Shown piece by piece: positions 1-5,475 of a stretch of DNA of 9,050 nucleotides. Source of the stretch: an uncultured Rickettsiaceae bacterium. GTDB lineage: Bacteria; Pseudomonadota; Alphaproteobacteria; Rickettsiales; Rickettsiaceae. Numbering within the stretch: position 1 is the stretch's first letter; each line of letters opens with the position of its first letter. The notes below the pieces were generated by a model. That model ran no database searches. It was not told the DNA's origin and was given only the letters and a program-made list of their open reading frames with translations. The stretch spans positions 1 through 9,050 of the forward strand of contig CAJQOE010000108.1 in the NCBI GenBank assembly GCA_905479885.1. The letters run 5' to 3'. The position numbers and the translations under genes are program-made.

Positions 1-1
1 A

Positions 2-364
2 GAAACTGGTACTACTAACCAGAACCTAAATATCACAAGAAAAGCTACAAATAAATTCGAAGCTATTCTTGGTCTAAGAGCACAAATGACAACTGCTATG
101 GAAGGTATTGACGTAACTCCAGAAGTACACGCATTTGTTAAGCATGATCTAGTAGGTCAAGATTCTAAAGTAACTGCTAAGCATAATGGTTTGGTAACTC
201 AATTATCGCCTAAATCTGCTAAAGCTCAAAAAACAACATTCAACGTTGGTTTCGGAGTTAATGCGGTATCTGGCATGTATGAATATGGTGCTGGTTATGA
301 TCTAAACGTGGCTGAAAAGTCATTAGGTCATCAAGGTACACTAAAAGTTCGTTTGAACTTCTAG
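2..364 (+). CDS. Autotransporter outer-membrane beta-barrel domain, C-terminal fragment (5' end outside window)
   Basis: The frame is open from base 2 to the TAG at 362-364, so only the last 120 residues are seen. They show the alternating polar/hydrophobic pattern of outer-membrane beta strands (for example KFEAILGLRAQM, TTFNVGFGVNAV, YEYGAGYDLNVA). They end in TLKVRLNF with a terminal Phe, the usual signal for BAM-mediated barrel insertion. This fits the last strands of an autotransporter translocator barrel (PF03797 type). The segments PEVHAFVKHD, GMYEYGAGYDLN and GHQGTLKVRLNF resemble the ends of rickettsial OmpB/Sca proteins, from memory of that family. Such proteins export an N-terminal passenger, often an adhesin, to the cell surface; the passenger is not in the window. 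The Met at 86 is internal, because the frame stays open upstream of it and the barrel pattern continues across it. A hairpin and a terminator follow, so the gene ends its transcription unit. Confidence 0.85.
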   Translation, partial: ETGTTNQNLNITRKATNKFEAILGLRAQMTTAMEGIDVTPEVHAFVKHDLVGQDSKVTAKHNGLVTQLSPKSAKAQKTTFNVGFGVNAVSGMYEYGAGYDLNVAEKSLGHQGTLKVRLNF

Positions 365-375
365 TACTACACCTA

Positions 376-411
376 AACTTGAGCGGTGGATTAAATTCCA
401 CTGCTTAAGTT
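376..411 (+). other. Intergenic hairpin downstream of the autotransporter gene
   Basis: Bases 376-390 pair with 397-411 over 15 bp, including two G-U pairs on the + strand, around the 6-base loop TTAAAT. No T-run follows, so this is not itself a classical terminator. It starts 12 bases after the autotransporter stop codon and precedes the terminator at 427-462. It could protect the 3' end of the mRNA or help termination; that role is inference. Confidence 0.6.
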
Positions 412-426
412 GAGCAAATATTTGTT

Positions 427-462
427 AAAAAGCCTCCGGAATATAACTTCGGGGGTTTTTTT
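427..462 (+). terminator. Rho-independent terminator of the autotransporter gene
   Basis: An A-run and GCCTCC (427-437) pair with GGGGG and a T-run (451-462), closed by GAA/TTC around the loop 442-447, with one bulged G at 438. The stem is GC-rich in the middle and the 3' arm ends in seven T residues. This is the standard intrinsic terminator form, and the A-run on the 5' arm would allow some function in both directions. It separates the autotransporter from glnII. Confidence 0.8.
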
Positions 463-478
463 ATAATTCTTATATAAT
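462..478 (+). promoter_or_regulatory. Possible -10 elements for glnII
   Basis: Two exact TATAAT hexamers occur at 462-467 and 473-478, between the terminator and the glnII ATG at 493. glnII needs its own promoter because a strong terminator lies just upstream. No recognisable -35 sits 16-18 bases before either hexamer (that stretch is the terminator stem), and TATAAT is common by chance in DNA this AT-rich. The call is weak. Confidence 0.3.
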
Positions 479-492
479 AAAGAGCAGAACAT

Positions 493-1545
493 ATGACAAA
501 CATAAAAGTAGCTGAATATATTTGGCTAGACGGCACAAAACCTACAGGGCAACTACGTTCTAAAACTAGAGTAATGCAATTACCAGATTCTCCTCAAATT
601 TCAGATTTTCCTGAATGGAGTTTTGATGGTTCATCTACACAACAAGCACAAGGCAATGAATCAGATTGCTTATTACAACCTGTTAACTTCGTATTAGACC
701 CATTATATGAAGGTGGTGATTACTTAGTATTATGCGAAGTAATGAACTCAGATGGTAGTGTACACGCCTCTAATACACGCGCCCTACTACGCAAAGTTTT
801 AGAAAATGGTGGTGCAAAAGCTGACTTATGGTTAGGGTTTGAACAAGAATACACAATGTTTAAAAGAAACATCCCACTAGGTTGGCCGGAACATGGATTC
901 CCTGGCTTGCAAGGTCCTTATTATTGCGGAGTTGGTAGTGAACAAATTTTTGGACGCGAACTAGCAAATAATCATAGAACTGCATGTTTAGAAGCTGGCT
1001 TGCTATATTATGGTATGAATGCAGAAGTAATGCCAGGACAGTGGGAGTACCAAATTGGTTATCGTGGTGCTTACGGAGATGATGCTGGCGCTTTAAATGT
1101 CTCAGATCATACATGGATTGCCCGCTGGTTAATTCACAGATTAAGCGAAGATTATAATATACATATCTCGCATGATAACAAACCAGTAAAAGGCGATTGG
1201 AATGGAGCTGGTATGCACACAAACTTTTCAACAAAGGAAATGCGTGATGCTGATACAGGAGCAGAAGCCATTAAAACATCCATTGACCGCTTACAAGCAA
1301 AGCACAAGGAACATATTATTCATTATGGTGCTGGTCTAGAGGAGCGTCTCACTGGTCAACATGAAACATCAACTATTCATGAATTTTCTGCTGGTGCTGC
1401 TGATAGAGGTAGTTCAATTAGAATTCCAGGCCCTGTGGCTCTAAAAGGCTATGGTTATATAGAAGATAGAAGACCAGGCGCTAATGCCGATCCATATATG
1501 GTTGCTACACTGATCATGTCTACCATCTGTGATATTAAAATGTAA
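493..1545 (+). CDS. glnII: Glutamine synthetase, type II (eukaryote-like GSII)
   Basis: Catalyses ATP-dependent joining of ammonia and glutamate to glutamine in the cytoplasm, a main entry point for nitrogen. The 350 residues match the short GSII class rather than the ~470-residue bacterial GSI. An N-terminal beta-grasp part carries EWSFDGSSTQQAQG (41-54) and SDCLLQPV (57-64). The catalytic domain carries GFEQEY (115-120, metal/glutamate-binding acids), GPYYCGVG (141-148), NAEVMPGQWEYQIG (176-189), GDWNGAGMHTNFST (234-247, ATP/glutamate site with His242), LTGQHET (286-292), ADRGSSIRIP (303-312) and EDRRPGANADPY (324-335). All key blocks are intact, so it should be active. The ATG at 493 gives the expected N-terminus; the ribosome site is weak (AGAG a few bases upstream). 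GSII lacks the adenylylation control of GSI, as known for the family. It appears to be monocistronic: a terminator lies upstream and the next gene is on the other strand. Confidence 0.95.
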   Translation: MTNIKVAEYIWLDGTKPTGQLRSKTRVMQLPDSPQISDFPEWSFDGSSTQQAQGNESDCLLQPVNFVLDPLYEGGDYLVLCEVMNSDGSVHASNTRALLRKVLENGGAKADLWLGFEQEYTMFKRNIPLGWPEHGFPGLQGPYYCGVGSEQIFGRELANNHRTACLEAGLLYYGMNAEVMPGQWEYQIGYRGAYGDDAGALNVSDHTWIARWLIHRLSEDYNIHISHDNKPVKGDWNGAGMHTNFSTKEMRDADTGAEAIKTSIDRLQAKHKEHIIHYGAGLEERLTGQHETSTIHEFSAGAADRGSSIRIPGPVALKGYGYIEDRRPGANADPYMVATLIMSTICDIKM

Positions 1546-1797
1546 TAATCTACTTGCAGTAAGAGCGGTCAATCAATTAGTACCACTCTTACCTTTGCTG
1601 CGAACAAGTGCTTCATCAAGCCTATAAATCTAAAACCAAATCTATCAATGTAAATTAAGAATAAAAGCTTAGTTAAATTATAGATAATATCCCCACCACT
1701 TGTCGTAGTGCGCACGCTAAGGAATAGATATTTCTTAGATTACGAAGCCCTACCAAAAATCTAATGATAATAGATACTGTTCAAACTTTATTACTTA
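1546..1797. other. 252-base intergenic region between glnII and bcp with two inverted repeats
   Basis: No open frame or tRNA is supported here. Two inverted repeats are present: 1560-1569 with 1582-1591, and 1717-1726 with 1729-1738. The first pairs perfectly only on the minus-strand RNA (one G-U, which is a C-A mismatch on +). The second pairs fully on + with one G-U. An 8-base palindrome GTGCGCAC is at 1708-1715. No T-run follows either stem, so neither is a clear terminator for the converging glnII and bcp transcripts. Part of the region resembles the end of 23S rRNA (separate entry). Confidence 0.5.
1560..1632 (-). other. Possible decayed 23S rRNA 3'-end-like remnant
   Basis: Read on the minus strand, TATAGGCTTGATG begins at 1626 and GGTACTAATTGA begins at 1584. 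Both blocks resemble the end of bacterial 23S rRNA (GATAGGC... and GTACTAAT...). The 42-base offset between them equals the offset I recall in E. coli 23S. The sequence between the blocks does not align beyond chance against E. coli, and nothing upstream looks like the rest of domain VI, so a functional rRNA gene is excluded. It may be an old fragment or a coincidence; the E. coli comparison is from memory. Confidence 0.3.
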
Positions 1798-2271
1798 TTA
1801 TTGTTGTAAATCTTTGAGCTTATTAAGTACTGCTTTTGCGTGTCCCATTACCGATACTTTAGGCCAAATATAAGCAATCTTTCCTTCAGGGCTAATTAAA
1901 AAAGTAGCCCGTATAATTCCCATATATTTTTTACCGAACATAGATTTTTCAGCCCATACACCATAATCAGCACACATTTTTCCTTCTATATCTGAGCCCA
2001 AATTAAATTGCAGATTATGTTTATCACGAAATTTATCATGCGATTTAAGATCATCTTTAGAAACGCCTATCACTTCTGCTCCCAAAGCTTTAAATTCAGA
2101 TAAGGAACTATTGAAATCTCTTGCTTCTACAGTGCACCCAGGTGTGCTATCTTTTGGATAAAAATATAAAACAACAAATTTACCTGCTAATTGGTTTAGG
2201 GTGAGAACCTCATTATCTGCTATATTTATTGCAAATTCTGGAGCTTTATCACCGATTATTAATTCACTCAT
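1798..2271 (-). CDS. bcp: Thioredoxin-dependent thiol peroxidase, Bcp/PrxQ family
   Basis: A cytoplasmic peroxiredoxin that reduces hydrogen and organic peroxides. It has 157 residues, normal for the family. The thioredoxin-fold core VVLYFYPKDSTPGCT (33-47) carries the peroxidatic Cys46 with the conserved Pro44 and Thr47 and the downstream Arg121 (GIIRATFLI, 118-126); the C-terminus keeps WPKVSVMGHAKAVL (136-149). The usual resolving Cys five residues after the peroxidatic one is replaced: the motif reads PGCTVEARDF, with Arg51 at that place. The only other cysteine is Cys100, so the protein is either a 1-Cys type or uses Cys100. The ATG at 2271 lies three bases after the slt stop codon, so the gene is very probably translated from the slt mRNA. 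A purine-rich stretch at the end of slt (GGAAAAGAGA) may serve as its ribosome site. Confidence 0.92.
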   Translation of the reverse strand: MSELIIGDKAPEFAINIADNEVLTLNQLAGKFVVLYFYPKDSTPGCTVEARDFNSSLSEFKALGAEVIGVSKDDLKSHDKFRDKHNLQFNLGSDIEGKMCADYGVWAEKSMFGKKYMGIIRATFLISPEGKIAYIWPKVSVMGHAKAVLNKLKDLQQ

Positions 2272-2274
2272 TAT

Positions 2275-4239
2275 TTATTTCTCTTTTCCTTTTAATAAAT
2301 CATTAGCTAAAGAAAATTTATTATTTTTATCTATAATTACCCGATAAATTTGTAAATTTTCTAGCACTCTCTGTACATAATTTCTAGTTTCATAAAATGG
2401 TATCAATTCAAGCCAATCTAATACATCCCTTGTGTTCTTCATTTTTCGCGGATCGCCATGAAGTTTTAACCACTTATCTACATTATGCGGTCCACCATTA
2501 TAAGCAGCAATGGCTAATATGTAAGATCCATTATATTCTGTAATCATTTGCTTCAAATAATTGCTACCAAGAGTAATATTATACTGAGGATCTGTAGTTA
2601 GCTTAGAAATACGGCAATGTTGGGCTATTTTTTTTGCAGTATCACACGCTGTGGCTTTAATGAGCTGCATTAATCCGCGTGCTTCTGCACTACTAATGGC
2701 ATGCTGATCAAAAACTGATTCTTGACGAATTATACTATACATTAGAGGCGTCTCTATCGGTAAATTACTAACCACATAGGGGGTAGGATAAGCATGATTT
2801 TTTATAAATACGTGCTTTTGCAAGGCACTCTTTGCCATCCACGCCATGTGGTGTAAATTTTTTGACTGATTAATATTATGTGCAACGTGCAAAATATCAA
2901 CCGTATTCAAAGCTTGGTTCACACCTGACTTAATATAAGTTTGACTAAGAGCATTTGAACCGTATTGTGAGACAATCAAAGCAGCGCGCGTAACGTCATT
3001 AGCCTTTGCATAAGAGCTTGCAGAAACTTTATACTGAGCTAGGTCTATATCATCTGGAAGAATCATTTGATTTTTCCCCATATCCATAAGTGCCACTTGA
3101 CCATAAAATGTATATGGATATTTAGATGCTGCTAAATTATATAATCTCTCTGCAGTTTTGTTGTTATTATTGGCTTCATGTGCCCTACCCAACCAATATA
3201 TACCTCTAGATTTGCTGATTGGAGTTTTAACTATACGATTAAAATAACGAAAATGATCTAATGCCAATGTTGGTTTATTTAAAAACCGCAAGGCTAACCA
3301 ACCTGACAAATATTCCGCATCACTTCTATTTGCTGCATCATCAGTGAAGCAACTACTGGCTACCTTATACGCATCAAGATATTTTTTCTTTTCTATAAAT
3401 TCTCGAGCCAAATAGGACTGGATTTTCCAAAAGTCATCTGCATAATTTTTTTCTGTCTGAACCATGCGGACCAAAGAAACAATTTCAGAGCTAGATGGCA
3501 AATTACTTTTGCGTGAATCCAAATATTTATAAATTAAACCTGGGGTGTAATATTTTTTAGCAATTTTTTTAAATAATATATTGGCGTTTTGTTGTTTTTT
3601 AATAAATGCAATTTGGGCTCTAAAAGATTGCTGATAGTATGAATTAACCAAGTAAAAACTATTTTCTGCTGCTGTAATTTCTTTGTTCTGCAAATGAGTA
3701 TCAATTTTCTTTATATGATCCTCTAGAGCTAAATAACTCTTAAATTTCTGATAATAAGTCTTTTGATCAGCAATAGAAAAATGTCCTTTGTGCCAGCCTG
3801 ATTTGATAATATTTTTCAACTCTTCTGGATCTTTAATAATAGAGTTAGCAGCAAGAGCATAATACTTATGTCCTTTTCCTGTCAAAGGCGGGTTATTTCT
3901 AAACCACTTTACTATAAGTTGTTTGTTGCTATTCTCATTTATGCTGCTTTCAGCTCTAAGTCTTAACAAATATCCTTGTGGCCAATGAGGGTTGGCGTGT
4001 AAAAACTCAGTGATTTTTTCAAAACTATTACCAGAATGTCGATGATCTAGATATTGCTGTGATAAAACTATTTTCTTCAGTGCCGAATCACCTGTTTTTA
4101 ATGCCAAAGCATATGAACTATCCCATTGTTTTTGTTTCATCAATGTAAAAATTTTCGATGTATTATTCGATTGAGCAAAGCTATTCCCTACGAATAAAAA
4201 ATTCATCAAAATAATTGACAGAAATGAAAGAATTCTCAT
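2275..4239 (-). CDS. slt: Soluble lytic murein transglycosylase, Slt70-like
   Basis: A periplasmic enzyme that cleaves the MurNAc-GlcNAc bond of peptidoglycan to give 1,6-anhydro-muropeptides. The 654 residues start with a signal peptide (about 1-22, MRILSFLSIILMNFLFVGNS then FA|Q), giving a likely signal peptidase I cut after NSFA. A long alpha-helical region (about 25-480) resembles the superhelical U-domain of Slt70. The C-terminal GH23 domain (about 488-640) shows YSIIRQES (501-508, catalytic Glu507), RGLMQL (521-526), AIAAYNGG (576-583) and ETRNYVQRVLENLQIYR (617-633), all hallmarks of the family. No ribosome site is obvious before the ATG at 4239, but that start gives the full signal peptide; Met12 would remove its n-region. 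The gene is first in a two-gene unit with bcp. Its opening codons also carry the fabD promoter on the other strand. Confidence 0.93.
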   Translation of the reverse strand: MRILSFLSIILMNFLFVGNSFAQSNNTSKIFTLMKQKQWDSSYALALKTGDSALKKIVLSQQYLDHRHSGNSFEKITEFLHANPHWPQGYLLRLRAESSINENSNKQLIVKWFRNNPPLTGKGHKYYALAANSIIKDPEELKNIIKSGWHKGHFSIADQKTYYQKFKSYLALEDHIKKIDTHLQNKEITAAENSFYLVNSYYQQSFRAQIAFIKKQQNANILFKKIAKKYYTPGLIYKYLDSRKSNLPSSSEIVSLVRMVQTEKNYADDFWKIQSYLAREFIEKKKYLDAYKVASSCFTDDAANRSDAEYLSGWLALRFLNKPTLALDHFRYFNRIVKTPISKSRGIYWLGRAHEANNNNKTAERLYNLAASKYPYTFYGQVALMDMGKNQMILPDDIDLAQYKVSASSYAKANDVTRAALIVSQYGSNALSQTYIKSGVNQALNTVDILHVAHNINQSKNLHHMAWMAKSALQKHVFIKNHAYPTPYVVSNLPIETPLMYSIIRQESVFDQHAISSAEARGLMQLIKATACDTAKKIAQHCRISKLTTDPQYNITLGSNYLKQMITEYNGSYILAIAAYNGGPHNVDKWLKLHGDPRKMKNTRDVLDWLELIPFYETRNYVQRVLENLQIYRVIIDKNNKFSLANDLLKGKEK

Positions 4240-4242
4240 AAT
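4215..4242 (+). promoter_or_regulatory. Sigma70-type promoter for fabD, inside the 5' end of slt
   Basis: An exact consensus -35 TTGACA is at 4215-4220, followed by a 16-base spacer and the -10 CATAAT at 4237-4242 (five of six bases match TATAAT). Transcription would start near 4249-4250, giving a leader of about 30 bases before the fabD ATG at 4280. The -10 includes the complement of the slt start codon (4237-4239), so polymerase at this site would sit on the beginning of slt. This start point also argues against the TTG at 4250 as the fabD start. Confidence 0.65.
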
Positions 4243-4279
4243 TGGATCATTGGAAACTTATTTAATATTACTTAAATTT

Positions 4280-5218
4280 ATGAATAGAGCATTTCTCTTT
4301 CCTGGTCAAGGATCACAAGCTGTTGGTATGGGAAAAGATTTTTACGATTCTGAGGATATCGCAAAACAAACTTTTCTTCAAGTGGATGATGTACTTGGAT
4401 ATAGTTTAAGCAGCACCATATTTAACGGCTCTGCTGAAGAGTTATCTATCACCACGAATACACAGCCCGCTTTAATGGCAACATCTATAGCTATTTTACG
4501 GGTCTTGCAAAAGGAATCAGGCAAAATGATTGATGAATTATGCAAAGTTGTAGCGGGTCATTCTCTTGGCGAATACAGTGCTCTTTGTGCCGCTAATTCA
4601 TTAACGCTAGAAGATACGGCAAAATTATTACACATTAGATCATCTTCTATGCAAAAAGCCTCACCTCAAGGTGAAGGAGCTATGGCAGCTTGCCTAGGAA
4701 TATCACAAACAATGTTACAAAATATGCTAGATGATCTAGTGGAAGATGGTATTTGCCAAATAGCTAATGACAACGTAGAAGGACAAATTGTTATTAGCGG
4801 ACATGAACATAACATAGATAGAATAATAGCCACTTTAAAAGATACAGGGCATAAGGCCATTAAGCTAAAAGTTAGCGCACCATTCCATTCAAGCCTTATT
4901 AAGGATGCTGAACCTCCAATGCGAGCTGCTCTGGATGTTACAAATTTTTCTACTTTAGCTGTTCCTCTTATTGCTAATATAACAGCAAACTTAGTTACCG
5001 ATACTACTCAAATAAAAACAAACTTAGTACAGCAAATCTGCGGTACTGTGCGTTGGCGAGAAACTATGGACAAACTAGCTAGCTTAGGGATTGACGAATT
5101 AGTTGAGATTGGATCTGGCCGAGTTCTTGCGGGCCTTGCAAAAAAATCTCCTCATAATTTCACTGTGCGTAATATTTCATCTATGCAAGATTTATCTGAC
5201 TTTTTAAATAATTTATAA
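4280..5218 (+). CDS. fabD: Malonyl-CoA:acyl carrier protein transacylase
   Basis: Transfers malonyl from CoA to acyl carrier protein, feeding elongation in type II fatty acid synthesis; cytoplasmic. The 312 residues are the usual length. Motifs in order: FLFPGQGSQAVGMG (5-18), GHSLGEYSAL (93-102) with nucleophile Ser95, HIRSSSMQ (118-125) with Arg120 that binds the malonyl carboxylate, APFHSSL (200-206) with catalytic His203, LVQQI (249-253) in the place of the conserved Gln, and EIGSGRVLAGL (276-286). The ATG at 4280 is chosen because MNRAFLFPGQGSQ is the normal family N-terminus. A longer frame from TTG at 4250 would add ten residues and begin at the predicted transcription start. No Shine-Dalgarno sequence is clear. 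The gene diverges from slt with 40 bases between start codons and stands apart from other fab genes in this window. Confidence 0.95.
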   Translation: MNRAFLFPGQGSQAVGMGKDFYDSEDIAKQTFLQVDDVLGYSLSSTIFNGSAEELSITTNTQPALMATSIAILRVLQKESGKMIDELCKVVAGHSLGEYSALCAANSLTLEDTAKLLHIRSSSMQKASPQGEGAMAACLGISQTMLQNMLDDLVEDGICQIANDNVEGQIVISGHEHNIDRIIATLKDTGHKAIKLKVSAPFHSSLIKDAEPPMRAALDVTNFSTLAVPLIANITANLVTDTTQIKTNLVQQICGTVRWRETMDKLASLGIDELVEIGSGRVLAGLAKKSPHNFTVRNISSMQDLSDFLNNL

Positions 5219-5475
5219 TCTAATAAAAATAATATTTTTTACTAGACACGCATTTTTTTCAGTGATACAGTCAACTTTAGGTATAAATCTTGTCTGTGAT
5301 TTGTATCTAAGGTTGACTATCTAGAATTCCCATGTTTAGATGGTTTGGCCTAGCTTTAGTTTGAATTATGGGAGGTTAGGAGAAGGAGCGGTGGAATGTA
5401 TTTATTTACCTTTCCCAGATTGATTGCAACAGTTTCTGCTGCTGCTTCTCCGCTCTTAGAATTCCTATATATAAC
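5219..5475. other. 257-base gap between convergent fabD and tkt
   Basis: No gene is supported. It holds a 21-bp hairpin (5269-5318, separate entry) and a 9-base direct repeat TAGAATTCC at 5322-5330 and 5457-5465. The repeats enclose about 126 bases that look less AT-rich than the surroundings. Within those are GGAGAAG and GAGCGG (5379-5391) and their complements CTTCTCC and CCGCTC (5445-5455), in an order that permits only one of the two pairings at a time. The enclosed segment lacks terminal inverted repeats. No classical terminator is seen for either converging gene; AAAAATAATATTTTTT at 5225-5240 is a weak AT-only candidate for fabD. Confidence 0.45.
5269..5318 (+). other. Long perfect hairpin 3' of fabD
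   Basis: Bases 5269-5289 pair with 5298-5318 over 21 bp without a break, around the 8-base loop 5290-5297 (TTGTCTGT). Three pairs are G-U on the + strand; on the minus strand the same places would be A-C mismatches, so the structure suits an RNA read rightward, in the 3' untranslated region of fabD. GAT at 5264-5266 and ATC at 5319-5321 could extend the stem past a two-base bulge. There is no T-run after it, so it is not an ordinary intrinsic terminator. Confidence 0.75.

Noticed and set aside
860..1234. 124-codon open frame antisense to glnII
   Set aside because: It lies wholly opposite a well-supported gene with intact family motifs, has no recognisable domain and no ribosome site. It is a shadow frame.
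1546..1797. tRNA, SRP RNA, 6S RNA or tmRNA in the intergenic gaps
   Set aside because: I looked for T-loop, SRP-tip and tmRNA-like patterns on both strands in this gap and the fabD-tkt gap and found none.
4250..4279. TTG at 4250 as the fabD start
   Set aside because: The family N-terminus matches the ATG at 4280, and the TTG coincides with the predicted transcription start.
381..5395. Shared 10-mer GAGCGGTGGA at 381-390 and 5386-5395 as a dispersed repeat
   Set aside because: Many 10-mers recur by chance in 9 kb and the flanks do not match.
5359..5475. 39 in-frame open codons after the tkt stop, as possible readthrough or a frayed C-terminus
   Set aside because: The transketolase already has its full normal length and C-terminal motif before the TAA. 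A run this short can occur by chance.
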